From: Aestuariibaculum suncheonense
GTDB taxonomy: Bacteria > Bacteroidota > Bacteroidia > Flavobacteriales > Flavobacteriaceae
Length of the DNA stretch: 64,000 bases
Direction: 5' to 3'
NCBI RefSeq assembly: GCF_014596935.1
Contig: NZ_JACVXC010000001.1
Coordinates: forward strand, 430,783 to 494,782
A program made the position numbers and the translations under genes. The notes beneath the pieces were generated by a model. It searched no databases. It had not been told where the DNA came from and was given only the letters and a program-made list of their open reading frames with translations. Below are positions 18,233 through 28,500 of this stretch, in pieces (position 1 is the first letter of the stretch; each line of letters opens with the position of its first letter).

Positions 18233-19672
18233 TTAATATGGTTTACCGTTAATGGTTGAGTTTTCAAAAATAACAGGTTCTGAAAATTCAACCGAAAGCG
18301 GCGTTTTTGCATTCTTAATGTGAACATTTTTAAGAGACACATTTTTAATAGCCATTTCTTCTTCTCGCCCTTTTATTAGAATTCCGTACTTGCCGCTGTT
18401 TTCAACGTTTATATTTTCTAAATGTACATTACTTACTTTTGGCATAAATTCACCTTCCTGATTCGCATAAATCGCATAATGAAGGTTAATACGTAATAAG
18501 GCTTCTTTCACTTGGCCTACCTGAATGTCTTTAACGAACAGGTTTTCAACAAAACCACCGCGTAATGTATTGGTTTTTATACGAACGGCACGATCTAAAT
18601 TCGGGCTATCCATTTTACAGTTTCTGGCATACACATTTCGAACACCAGCAGAAATTTCACTACCTAAAACCACACCACCGTGACCATCTTTCATATTGCA
18701 ATTTTCAATAACAATATTTTCACTAGGAATATTAACACGGCGTCCATCATTGTTTCTTCCGGCTTTAATGGCAATACAATCATCACCGGTATCGAAAGTA
18801 CAATTGGTGATGTGAATATTTTTAGAATATTCAGGATCACAACCATCGTTATTTGGACCATGACTGCTAACAGTAACACCATCAATGCGTACATAATTAC
18901 ATTTTAAAGGGTGAATAACCCAAAATGGAGCATTTGTAATGGTAACGCCTTCGAGTAAGACATTTTCACATTCGAAAGGTTCGAAAAACGTAGGGCGTAT
19001 GTGATGCCCTTTGCCAAATACACGTTCAGACACCGGAATTTGTTTCTCGTTCATGTCGCGTAAGGTTGGTAAATTGATAGAGTCGTGTTGTTTTGGGGCG
19101 CCTTCAACCCAGCCATATGAACCCTTACCGCACCAAGGCCACCAATTAGTATTACTGGCTTGCCCGTTAAGGGTTCCTTTTCCGGTAACAGCAATATTAT
19201 TTTGTTTGTATGCACGAATAAGAGGGGAGTAGTTCATAAGTTCAACTCCTTCATAAGAGGTGTGCACCATCGGAAGATAATCGTCGTGATTGGTGGAAAA
19301 TAGAACGTTTGCCCCTTCTTCTAAATGTAAATTAACATTACTCTTTAAAACAATAGGTCCGGTTAAAAAGTTTCCTGAAGGGATAATTACTTTTCCACCA
19401 CCTAATTGACTACAACTGTCGATTGCTGTTTTTATGGCTTCAGAATTTAGTGTTGTTCCGTCGGCAACCGCTCCAAAATCGACAATATTGAATATGCGAT
19501 CAGGAAAATTCAATACTTTAATGCTTTCGATAATTTTGTCGGCAGCAGCAAAGGCATCAGATTGTGTTTGTTCTTCCTGTTTTGCTTTTTCTTTGCACGA
19601 GTTAAACGTTAAAGCAACTAGTGAAAACGAGATTAAAGCAAAACGCCTAAGTTGATTAGGTAATATTTTCAT
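18233..19672 (-). CDS. GH28 polygalacturonase, lipoprotein
   Basis: The 479-residue protein has a lipoprotein signal (FNSCKEK). A GH28 beta-helix opens with FNIVDFGAVADGTTLNSEAI. The full catalytic set is present: NNDGCDPEYS (Asp), TGDDCIAIKAGRNNDG (Asp pair), KDGHGGVVLGSE (His) and VRIKTNTLRGG (Arg-Lys). This contrasts with the GH28 at 2594, which lacks the His and Arg. The length and the long insertion around residues 130-230 resemble exo-polygalacturonases that release galacturonate from oligomers in the periplasm. It is the first gene of the GH28-DUF4861-GH105-GH43 unit, and an AATCGATT operator lies 17 bases upstream. Confidence 0.9.
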   Translation of the reverse strand: MKILPNQLRRFALISFSLVALTFNSCKEKAKQEEQTQSDAFAAADKIIESIKVLNFPDRIFNIVDFGAVADGTTLNSEAIKTAIDSCSQLGGGKVIIPSGNFLTGPIVLKSNVNLHLEEGANVLFSTNHDDYLPMVHTSYEGVELMNYSPLIRAYKQNNIAVTGKGTLNGQASNTNWWPWCGKGSYGWVEGAPKQHDSINLPTLRDMNEKQIPVSERVFGKGHHIRPTFFEPFECENVLLEGVTITNAPFWVIHPLKCNYVRIDGVTVSSHGPNNDGCDPEYSKNIHITNCTFDTGDDCIAIKAGRNNDGRRVNIPSENIVIENCNMKDGHGGVVLGSEISAGVRNVYARNCKMDSPNLDRAVRIKTNTLRGGFVENLFVKDIQVGQVKEALLRINLHYAIYANQEGEFMPKVSNVHLENINVENSGKYGILIKGREEEMAIKNVSLKNVHIKNAKTPLSVEFSEPVIFENSTINGKPY

Positions 19673-19688
19673 ATGGATTTAATTTAGT

Positions 19689-19703
19689 TGTAATCGATTG
19701 CTA
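19689..19703. promoter_or_regulatory. TGTAATCGATTGCTA operator (copy 2), before the GH28 unit
   Basis: This is the same palindrome as before the giant methylesterase and SusC. Next to it, on the minus strand, TATTTTTA (19709-19702) is one mismatch from TAnnTTTG, placing the operator over the probable transcription start. No clear -33 TTG was found here. Confidence 0.6.
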
Positions 19704-19786
19704 AAAATACTAAAGAAGTCCTTTTTAGCATAATTTATCTTGTATTATAAAGTGTTAAAACTAGTAATTTTTTGTTGTTGAAGGTG

Positions 19787-20722
19787 TTATAATTTAGGAT
19801 TCCAGTTGTCGTATCCGCTTAAAACAGAATTTAAGGTAAACGCTTCAGCTTCTTTTTTAGACAATGTTTTAGCCCATATTACACGTTGCTTTGATGCTCC
19901 CGGTCCTGTTGAACCATATTCGGCATAAAAGGTCGTTTGTTCAGCCTCTGGTTTTCCCCAGTTATGCCATCCCTCGGATTTAATGAGGCTATCCATGTAA
20001 CAGTCAATCCAAACGGTTTTGGCATAATCACGCCAAGGTCTCCCTAAATAGAAGGAGTTTTCTTGTGCACTTCCTGTTATCTTACAGTTTTTGAATACAA
20101 AACCATAAGCTGTGTCTCTATTGGTTGAGGCTGCCGTAACATAACCAGAGTTTTTACAATAGATTTCGCAATTTTCAAAATAAGCGGTAGACCATCCGAA
20201 AATGAAATCAACCGTACCTTCGATATAGCAGGTTTTATAATATTGTCGGCTACTATCTCCATGGCAATATAGCGTGTCCTGATTTCCTATGAATCTGCAG
20301 TTGTTGAAAATAATTTTATCTCCATCAACGCGAACCGCTACAGCTTGCCCCACAGCTCCGGCACTATTTTCAAATGTGATGTTTTCAGCTTTAAAATTAT
20401 CACCAAAAATAAAAAATGAGCTTGAACCTGTCGTACCCATTTCTTCTCCAAAGACATTGTGCTTTTGAGCGAAATCATCATAAGTTAAAATGGTTTTAAA
20501 CTTATCTTCACCCACAAGTGTTACGTTGTTTTTTGAAGCCGGTAAAACGAGTTTTTCTTTGTAAATTCCGTTTTTTATGAAAATTTTAGTCTCATTTTTT
20601 CTGAAATCGGGTACAGCATTTATGGCTTCCTGAACAGAAGTGAAATCACCAGTTCCGCTATTGTCTACTACAAAGTGATAGAATACACTATCAATTAGAT
20701 TTTTTTTTTGCAAGTCCATCAA
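19787..20722 (-). CDS. CE8 pectinesterase without its own signal peptide, overlapping PL1
   Basis: The 311-residue frame is an almost pure CE8 domain: FVVDNSGTGDFTSVQEAINA at the start, GNQDTLYCHGDS, DFIFGWSTAYFE with the catalytic Asp, and YLGRPWRDYAKTVW with the active-site Arg. Its relatives are exported, yet its start (MMDLQKKNLIDSVFYHF) is not a signal peptide and overlaps the PL1 gene by 32 bases. The overlap contains ten consecutive A on the coding strand. With nine A the PL1 frame would read straight on through NLIDSVFYHFVVD into this domain. It may therefore be made as a PL1-CE8 fusion by slippage, or the split may be an indel or a sequencing error. Confidence 0.82.
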   Translation of the reverse strand: MMDLQKKNLIDSVFYHFVVDNSGTGDFTSVQEAINAVPDFRKNETKIFIKNGIYKEKLVLPASKNNVTLVGEDKFKTILTYDDFAQKHNVFGEEMGTTGSSSFFIFGDNFKAENITFENSAGAVGQAVAVRVDGDKIIFNNCRFIGNQDTLYCHGDSSRQYYKTCYIEGTVDFIFGWSTAYFENCEIYCKNSGYVTAASTNRDTAYGFVFKNCKITGSAQENSFYLGRPWRDYAKTVWIDCYMDSLIKSEGWHNWGKPEAEQTTFYAEYGSTGPGASKQRVIWAKTLSKKEAEAFTLNSVLSGYDNWNPKL

Positions 20723-22025
20723 CTAATGAATTTGTATAAACTTCAATATTTGTGTACTGCTTGTCGAGAGTTTTTAAATTGCTGTCGTTTCTGTTAGGGT
20801 TTAATTGGTTCTCTTTTTCCCAATCATCGGGCATACCATCTTCATCGGTGTCCGTTTTTTGAGTGCCTGATTTTAGAGTAGGCCATCCTCCAACATTGTC
20901 TTGCGAATCTATAATGCCATTTTTGTAATTGGAACCACCTTCACGCGTGTTGTGCACAATTCTGACGTCGACAGCATCTCTTGAAATACTGGAGCCAGCT
21001 TCTTTTAAAACTTTTTCGTATGCCTCAATAGCACTTTGTGTTGCAATGTTGTTTGAAATATTAATTTCTGTATCTCGTTTTGTGGCTAGTGGGTTATCGC
21101 ATTGCACACCGCCAATCCAGTTGTTCTTTGTAATATTATCGAAGCCTTCAACATAATTTCCATCAACAAAAAATTCGCCGTAAGGTTCGGAAGGATTAAT
21201 GATGCGGTCTTGTTTCGATTTTGGAGTTGCAGGTCCTGATTTAAAGTAGTTATTAACAACATTGTATGTGCCTTTTTCACCTCCGTAAATGCTGTTCATT
21301 CCCCAGTTATAAATGACATTGTTTCTGAAATCTACAAATTCGTTTTTTGAGTTTTCTGTGGTTGAAGAGCCACTAAATCTTGGGTTTCTACTGTTGTTTG
21401 ATGCAATCAGATTATGATGAAAGGAAACATTAACTCCTCCCCAGATTCCGCCATATCCATGTGCGCCTTTATGATGAACAGAATTATTTAAGGCTTCAGA
21501 TATAATACAATATTGTAAAGTGAAATTAGAGTTGTTATAGAACGAGGCATTTTCGTCGGTAGCCCAGCTTACTGAACAATGGTCTATAATGACGTTATCG
21601 GCATTTCGACACCCCAAAGCATCACCTTCAACTTTATGAATATCTCCCATTCTAAACCTTAAGTAACGTACTATGACATTATCAGCTTTGATGGTAAAAG
21701 GATAGCCTTTTAGGGTAATGCCATCACCGGGAGCTGTTTGTCCTAAAATACTTAAGTCTCCGCGATTAACATCTAGGTTAGATTGTAATTCTATTGTTCC
21801 GGAAACGGCAAATACAATAATTCGCGGTCCTTTTTTAAGAATACCTTTTCTTAAGCTACCTTCTCCATCATCATTCAAATTGGAAACGGTATACACTAGT
21901 CCGCCTTTACCACCAGTAGCAAACCTGCCAAAGCCTTCGGCGCTAGGGAAGGCTAACTGCTGAGCATGGCTTATAAGTGCTATGAGAAATATTAATGAAA
22001 GAAATATATTGTTTTTGTTAAACAT
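20691..22025 (-). CDS. PL1-family pectate lyase, secreted
   Basis: The 444-residue protein has a Sec signal peptide (LSLIFLIALISHAQQ). AFPSAEGFGRFATGGKGG opens a PL1 beta-helix. The family residues are visible in VIIDHCSVSWATDENASF (calcium region) and NNSRNPRFSG with the catalytic Arg. A DTDEDGMPDDWEKENQLNPN calcium-binding-like segment lies near the C-terminus. It should cut homogalacturonan by beta-elimination. The frame ends with GLAKKKSN within an A10 tract that overlaps the CE8 frame. A terminator lies between the surface lipoprotein gene and this gene. Confidence 0.9.
   Translation of the reverse strand: MFNKNNIFLSLIFLIALISHAQQLAFPSAEGFGRFATGGKGGLVYTVSNLNDDGEGSLRKGILKKGPRIIVFAVSGTIELQSNLDVNRGDLSILGQTAPGDGITLKGYPFTIKADNVIVRYLRFRMGDIHKVEGDALGCRNADNVIIDHCSVSWATDENASFYNNSNFTLQYCIISEALNNSVHHKGAHGYGGIWGGVNVSFHHNLIASNNSRNPRFSGSSTTENSKNEFVDFRNNVIYNWGMNSIYGGEKGTYNVVNNYFKSGPATPKSKQDRIINPSEPYGEFFVDGNYVEGFDNITKNNWIGGVQCDNPLATKRDTEINISNNIATQSAIEAYEKVLKEAGSSISRDAVDVRIVHNTREGGSNYKNGIIDSQDNVGGWPTLKSGTQKTDTDEDGMPDDWEKENQLNPNRNDSNLKTLDKQYTNIEVYTNSLVDGLAKKKSN
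20700..20709 (-). repeat. A10 homopolymer at the PL1/CE8 junction
   Basis: Ten T on the plus strand are ten A on the coding strand, inside the overlap of the two frames. Removing one A turns GLAKKKSN-stop into GLAKKNLIDSVFYHFVVD and joins PL1 to CE8 in one frame. Such tracts are known sites of polymerase slippage and of length variation. Confidence 0.7.
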
Positions 22026-22078
22026 GTTTTTAAGGTTTATAAATTAATTCTAAATGACACATATTGATTAGTTTTAAC

Positions 22079-22110
22079 AAAAAGAGGTACGCAAAAACAT
22101 ACCTCTTTTA
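22079..22110 (-). terminator. Intrinsic terminator between the surface lipoprotein and PL1 genes
   Basis: A hairpin with stem AAAGAGGTA/TACCTCTTT and a ten-base loop, with A and T on both sides, lies just past the stop at 22137. It should end or reduce transcription from SusC/SusD into PL1-CE8. Confidence 0.75.
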
Positions 22111-22136
22111 TATTAAACGTAATTATTATCATAATA

Positions 22137-23687
22137 TTACTGTCTCCATCTAGGGTCTCCAACCTGATTATCTAATAAGGTTTGGTTGGTAACTGTGAAA
22201 TCTCCGGAAGCTGCATTAACAAAACCAGGATCTAAAGTTGTATAAAATGTAGTGCTGTCGTAAATGGTTTGGGCAACATCATAAAAACTAGGCGCATTAA
22301 AATAATTGTTATTATCAAACTCAGGAGTTGCATCAGTTCTACTCTGATTTGAATAGTAAGCAGAGGTTTCTGCAAACAAGTTATTTTTAGCTGAGATTTC
22401 ATTGGTTTGAAATCTAACATACATGATTCTGTCATTAGTGTTTGAACAAGCATATAATGTACAACTTTCAAGTAGTACGTTACAAACCAACCCTTTTTGT
22501 GTAGATGTTCCCGCATCATCAAGCCTGAAAAAGTCTCTTCCTGGAGCACAGTTATTAAATGTGCTAGTTCTAACAGAAACGTTGAAAACATCAGAATTTC
22601 TAAAATCTATGAAATCGCCCCCACTGGTAAGTATGTTAGTAACAATACAATTTTCAACTGTTATGGATTGAACAATTGCGTCGGTGACATTTCCAGCAAT
22701 AAACGAACGGTCATAGTCATGAATAATGCACCCACTAACTAATAGGGAATTGTAGTTGCCATCTTTAGTGTAGCGAACAACATCTGTTAATTCTGTAGCA
22801 GTATCTCCAGTTAAGTCTAAATCAATTAAATTGACATCGGAGGCTCCTGTAACTATAGAGAAGCTTACTTTTAACTGCGGTTTAAAATCTGTTCTCAAAC
22901 CTTGAATAGTAATTGACTTGTCTAAAGTTATGGTTCCTATTTGGGACGTGTAATCACCTTGCTCTAATAATAAAATATCACCTGGGACAGCATTTTCAAT
23001 CATCAGAAATAAGTCATCTTCAGGGGTAACTAAAGTGTTGTCTCCAATATCAATACCAGTTGTAAACGTTGATGTGCCTCTAATCTTTTCATTATTGTAC
23101 AAGGTTGCTGAATAATCTGTCTCAGCAGTTAGTCCTGTAATAGTGGCTACTCCGTTTATTTTTTCTTCGGAAGAAATATCATATCTGATATCTCCTGGCT
23201 GGAGAATAAAATGAGTAACATTTAATCCTGCTTCCCAGCGTAAGGTCGCTTGAAGTGCTTCTATATCACCAGCTTCAGGAGCTAACATGATTTGTTCTGT
23301 TAGTGTAGTTGCCTCGGTTAGTGTCCATTTAGAATCTTGTAGACCTCTACCACTTACTGCTTTTACACGTATTGTGTAAACAGTTTCGCCTTCCAGTCTT
23401 ATTTGGACCGGAAGTTCTTCGGTAGAAACATTCTGACTTTTAAAAATGGTATTGAAATTAGGATCATCGGCACTAAACTCTACAATGTAATGATCTACAT
23501 GGTCGTCTGTAGTCCAATTTAATTCTACCGTAGTTTGATTTCTAACTCTTGCAGTTAAGGCAACAGGAGAAAATTCTCTATTTACATCCAGGTCTTCGAT
23601 TACATCTTCGTTGTACCCACAGTTGTAGACGGTAAGGGTAACAAACAAAGTAATCATAAATGATTTTATTATATGTATGTTTTTCAT
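22137..23687 (-). CDS. Surface lipoprotein, Fn3 domains plus DUF4957/DUF5123-like beta-helix
   Basis: I place the start at the ATG at 23687 (MKNIHIIKSFMITLFVTLTV, lipobox YNC). The longer frame from 23729 would add 14 residues before the signal and overlap SusD. Two fibronectin-III domains (about residues 40-220) precede a right-handed beta-helix region of the DUF4957/DUF5123 type (PEDDLFLMIENAVPGDILLLEQG, ASGDFTVTNQTLLDN). Lipoproteins with this layout follow SusC/SusD in pectin loci. They are taken to be surface glycan-binding proteins, or lyase-like proteins of unproven activity. It is third in the SusC-SusD unit and is followed by a terminator. Confidence 0.78.
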   Translation of the reverse strand: MKNIHIIKSFMITLFVTLTVYNCGYNEDVIEDLDVNREFSPVALTARVRNQTTVELNWTTDDHVDHYIVEFSADDPNFNTIFKSQNVSTEELPVQIRLEGETVYTIRVKAVSGRGLQDSKWTLTEATTLTEQIMLAPEAGDIEALQATLRWEAGLNVTHFILQPGDIRYDISSEEKINGVATITGLTAETDYSATLYNNEKIRGTSTFTTGIDIGDNTLVTPEDDLFLMIENAVPGDILLLEQGDYTSQIGTITLDKSITIQGLRTDFKPQLKVSFSIVTGASDVNLIDLDLTGDTATELTDVVRYTKDGNYNSLLVSGCIIHDYDRSFIAGNVTDAIVQSITVENCIVTNILTSGGDFIDFRNSDVFNVSVRTSTFNNCAPGRDFFRLDDAGTSTQKGLVCNVLLESCTLYACSNTNDRIMYVRFQTNEISAKNNLFAETSAYYSNQSRTDATPEFDNNNYFNAPSFYDVAQTIYDSTTFYTTLDPGFVNAASGDFTVTNQTLLDNQVGDPRWRQ

Positions 23688-23712
23688 AATTCTTAAATGT
23701 TTTTGTAAAAAT

Positions 23713-25518
23713 CTAATAGTTGTAATCATTAACTAATTGACCATTACTGTTATCTATAAAGATTTGCCATATTGGCCAGAATTGTCTTTCATCTGGGTCG
23801 ATACCTTCTTTAAATAATGAATTAATCTCATCGTCGTCTAAACCGCTATCCCAAGCTTTAGAAGAATATTCACTTCCGGGATTTGTAGTTTCTCCTCTAT
23901 TTAAACCATAGATATCTAATGTCTCGTTATCGTCTTGGTATTTATAGTATAAGGTGGTTGGTACATCGGCGTAATCACCTTGTCTTAGTTGTAAATCGGT
24001 CATTTTGGTTTTAGCTTCTCTTAGCTTGTCACCAAGTAATCCCCAACGGATAAGCGCTTGTTTGCGTTGCATTTCTCCTGTAAATTCAAATAAATGCTCG
24101 TCTACTATGGCATCAAACATAGCTTGTTTTGTTGTTAAGTTGTTAACATAAGTATTTACTTTTTCTGTTTGATCTGCAGTGTCAAAAGCTCGTGTACGTA
24201 GTTCTTTAAGGTAGGGCGCAGCAGCTGATGGTCCGTCTAATTCATTAGCAGCCTCTGCTGCCATTAAAAGAATTTCGGCATAACGCATGTACATGAAGTT
24301 TACACCATCGTCGTTAGTAGATGTTACATAACGATTCATCCATTCGTAACGGTATTTTCCAAAGTACCAGGTGTCCAATCCTACTAATTCTTGTTGAGAA
24401 ACACTATTAACAGCGGTTCCCCATTGATAAGGTACGCAGGTAATATCTCTGCGTGTATCGGCTTCGTCAAAATCGTAAAAAATTGTAGGTAGTGGGCCTG
24501 CAATTCCTCCTCTGGCTTGACCTGTATATTGATCGACACTGCGATGTCTTACAGCAAATGAAAAAAGTACACGGCCACGGCCATCTGCAAACGGTATTTG
24601 CCACAAAGCTTCGCCACCTGCGGCTATATCTTCTTCATTAAGTTTTCTCCAAACGGTTTCAAACGAAGATTCTAATTTTACAGTTCCACTGTTAATGATA
24701 TCATTACATTCGTTTAAAGCTAAACGATACATTTTAGAAACTGATAAATCTGCATCTGTGCTTCGTCTAACACCATCATTAGGATATTGTTGGAAACCAC
24801 TGGCAGCTAATGCTAAACGCGCTCTAAGTCCTTTAATAAAAGCCTTGTTTACGTTTTCAACACTTGATGTGGTTGAAGATTCATTAGGCCAAGGTACTAA
24901 AGTAGCAGCTTCACCTAAGTCGGCAATTAATTGTTTGTAAATAACGTCTCTACTTGATTTAGCTAAGTAGATAGTTTCTGAGTTGATTGGTTCAAAGCGA
25001 GCAGGAACATCTCCCCATGCTTTGATTAAATCGGCATAATAAACGGCTCTCAAAGTAAGTGCTTCACCTAAAAGTTGGCCTAATTCTGTTCCAGGTTCTG
25101 GATTGCCATAGGTACGAATACCACGAATGCAAATATTAGCACGTTCAATACCCGTATACATCATGGCCCAAGAACTATTATCTCGGTTCATTTGAGTATT
25201 ATTCGGTTGAGCATCGTAAATCATAAGAGCACCTTGATCGCTACCAACTTCATCAGAACTATAATTCCATTCTGTATCTGTATTGAAGCCATAAAACGGG
25301 ATGTGACGACCTCTGTAGGAGTTGGTTTGCCCCATGGGTTCTAAAATTCCATCTATTGCACCACGGGCTAATCCTGCATTTGAAAAAATCAGAGATTCGT
25401 CTATGGTTGATTGTGCCGGTGCATCTAAAAAATCAGATTCAATTTCCTGACAAGAATATGATACTCCGGCTACTATTATTCCAAGTAATATTGTGATATA
25501 TTTCATTTTTCTAAACAA
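23713..25518 (-). CDS. susD-like: SusD/RagB-family outer-membrane lipoprotein
   Basis: The 601-residue protein begins with a lipoprotein signal (IVAGVSYSCQE); a second Met at residue 5 may be the true start. Typical SusD features are DFLDAPAQSTIDESLIFSNA, tetratricopeptide-like helices (EALTLRAVYYADLIKAWGD), and a C-terminal region with YADVPTTLYYKYQ and WPIWQIFID. SusD proteins bind the oligosaccharide at the surface and close the SusC pore. It follows SusC by 7 bases. The surrounding enzymes indicate pectic oligosaccharides as ligand. Confidence 0.93.
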   Translation of the reverse strand: MFRKMKYITILLGIIVAGVSYSCQEIESDFLDAPAQSTIDESLIFSNAGLARGAIDGILEPMGQTNSYRGRHIPFYGFNTDTEWNYSSDEVGSDQGALMIYDAQPNNTQMNRDNSSWAMMYTGIERANICIRGIRTYGNPEPGTELGQLLGEALTLRAVYYADLIKAWGDVPARFEPINSETIYLAKSSRDVIYKQLIADLGEAATLVPWPNESSTTSSVENVNKAFIKGLRARLALAASGFQQYPNDGVRRSTDADLSVSKMYRLALNECNDIINSGTVKLESSFETVWRKLNEEDIAAGGEALWQIPFADGRGRVLFSFAVRHRSVDQYTGQARGGIAGPLPTIFYDFDEADTRRDITCVPYQWGTAVNSVSQQELVGLDTWYFGKYRYEWMNRYVTSTNDDGVNFMYMRYAEILLMAAEAANELDGPSAAAPYLKELRTRAFDTADQTEKVNTYVNNLTTKQAMFDAIVDEHLFEFTGEMQRKQALIRWGLLGDKLREAKTKMTDLQLRQGDYADVPTTLYYKYQDDNETLDIYGLNRGETTNPGSEYSSKAWDSGLDDDEINSLFKEGIDPDERQFWPIWQIFIDNSNGQLVNDYNY

Positions 25519-25525
25519 TTTTTAA

Positions 25526-28500
25526 TTAAAAATTAAGGTTTAATCCGAAAACAAATTGTCTGCTTCTCGGATATGGAGAATAGTCTACACCCGGAGTTAA
25601 AGGTGTCCTTCTTCTTGTTGAAACCTCTGGGTCTAACCCTGAATAGTTTGTAATAACAAAAACGTTATTAGCCGTAGCATAAAATCTTAAGTTAGATATG
25701 CCTATTTGAGACATATATTTGTCTGGAACTGTATATCCTAATGTTAAGGTGTTTAACCTTAAGAATGAAGCGTCCTCAACAGCCCAATCACTAAATACAT
25801 ATCTAGACATATAAGGAGACCACATGGTGGTGTTCGCATTAAGAGCTTCGAGTTCTACAGGATTGGTAACTAACTGACCTGTTTCAGTATTTAAATTGGT
25901 CCATCGTTTCCCATCTGCCATAATCGTGCTTAAGTTTCTGTATTGGTTATTTTGATTAGCCGTGGTAAACTCAATTTTATTTGCATTGTAAACATCGTTT
26001 CCAACACTAAAGTTAAAGGCTGCCGACAGATCGAAGCCATAAGCTCGTGCATTAAGAGTAAAACCACCAGTAAAATCTGGTAAGGCATCTCCAATAATAA
26101 TTTGGTCATCTGCCGTTACATCACCATCACCATTAATATCTTTTAATTTCATCATACCAGGAACTGCTTCACCTAACCAAGATGTTGATGTTACTCCTGT
26201 TTTTAAAGTGTATTCTCCAGAAGCGCTATCATAATCGAAGTCTGAAACTTCATAGCGTCCGTCATTTTTGAAGCCGTACATGGCGCCTAGAGATTTTCCA
26301 ACATTAATAACATAATCGTTACCTATTTGAGTTGATGCCCAATTGGTATTTATTCCAAAATCATCCATAACGCCTAAGGAATTAATTTTGTTTTTATTCA
26401 TGCCACCATTAATAGAGAAGTCTAAGCCAAAATTAGGTTTGTCTATGGCAATTACATTTAAAGATCCTTCAAAACCTGTATTTTGAGTTTCTCCCATGTT
26501 TCTATATTGAGATTCATATCCAGTACCAGGAACAGGGAAATTAATTAATAAATCTTTAGTTACATTTTTGTAAACTTCGAATGAACCTGTTAAACGACTT
26601 CTGAATAAACTAAAATCAAGACCTAAATTTTGTGTAACAGTAGTTTCCCATTTTAAACCTGGGTTAGCTAAAGTATTAGATGTCCTCCAGTAGTTTGATA
26701 CGTTATTGATGTATGTTGTGTTTGATGATTGGAACGTTTGTATGGTTTGTCCCGCAGGAATTCGGTTGTTACCAGCTTCACCATAACTTAGTCTAATTTT
26801 AAGTGTATTAATCCAATCAGTATTTTTTAAAAAGTTTTCTTCAGAAATTTTCCATGCAAAGGCAGCAGATGGGAAATACCCCCAACGGTTATTTCCTAAA
26901 AATTTACTTGAACCATCGGCACGGTAGGTCGCTGTAAATAAATAACGGTTTTTATAGTCGTAATTTAAACGCCCGAAGAACGAAAGTAATTTATCGTCAG
27001 GAGAGTAGTAATTGTCTACAAAAATAGGAGTTCCCTGTGAGGTTAATTTTTTAGTAGTTTCAAAATCAAAAAAATCAGGGAAGCCTTGCACTTCGTTAGT
27101 CAGTGTGTTGCTTTCTGTAAAAATCATTTCTTCACCAACCAAAAGTTTTAAGCTATGATCTTCGCTTAATACTTTTTTAAAATCATAATTTAAAGTGTTG
27201 GCATTTCTAAATCTAACTTGTTTTTCGTCTTCCCACATTAAAGAAGGTAGACCTTGGTTTTCTGCAGAGGGTCTGTTGTTAGCGTAATAGGTTGAACGTC
27301 CAAAGAATCTATAATCCAGATCGTTTCTGTTATCTAAACCTAAATCCATTTTGTATTTAAGGTTGTCTATAATTTCCCAGCCAAAACTTCCTACCATATT
27401 GAAGTTTTTTCTAAGTTTTTGTCTTTGGTTATCATCTACTGCCACAAAAGGATTAACCAAATAGCTGGATAAAGCCTCATCTGTGTTGTCTGTTGTTAAT
27501 CCAGGAAGAGGAATTGGAGAATAACCAACACTGTGTCTAAGTCGGGCATCTGCAGATGAAATTTCATCTTGTTCGTTAGCACCGCCACCATTAATTTCGG
27601 TATCTGAGTAACGTAAGGTGAAGGTTAAATCTACTTTGTCGTTCGGTTGACTTTTTAAAGAAAGTGCTAGGTTGTTTCTTTTGAAATCTGAACCTAACAT
27701 AATTGCTTTTTCGTCGTAAAGTGTGTAGCTGAAGTTAAAGTTTAGTTTTTCTGTACCACCACGGACAGCTAAGTTTCTGCTTTGAACTTCTCCCATTTGT
27801 CCATAAATTTGCTTTTGCCAGTTATTACCCTTCATGCCTATGTATTGGTCATAATCTTGCCAATTCCCAAAATATTCTTCGTAGGATTCTGTTGGGTCAT
27901 CACTTCCGCTGTTTCTTAAAAGAGCATATTCATATTGCCATTTAACAAAATCTTCAGGAGAAAGTACATCAATAGTCTTAGCTAGTTTTTTTACACCATA
28001 GAACATATTAAAGTTGGCTGAAATTTTACCGTCTTTACCACTTTTTGTAGTAATAATAACAACTCCATTAGCCCCACGCGAACCATAAATTGCAGTTGAA
28101 GATGCATCTTTTAAAACAGTGATATTCTCAATGTCAGAGGATGATACATCACTCATACTGTTTACCGGAAAGCCATCAACAATTATTAAAGGTGAACTGT
28201 CTTGAGTTATAGATCCCCCTCCACGAACTCTAATGTTAACTTCTGCATCAGGAGAACCTTCAGAAGAGGTAACTTGAACACCGGCTAATCTACCGGTTAA
28301 AGCTTCAGCGACACTTGCTATAGGTTGCTTTTCTAATGTCTCACCACCAATAGTAACTACAGAACCTGTTAAATCAGATTTTTTCGCGGTTCCATAACCA
28401 ACAACAACAACTTCATCTAAAGATTCTAAACTTGGTTGCAGGGTAACATTAATCGTTTTTTTATTATTTAAATTAACCTCTTGCTTTTCGTAACCAACGT

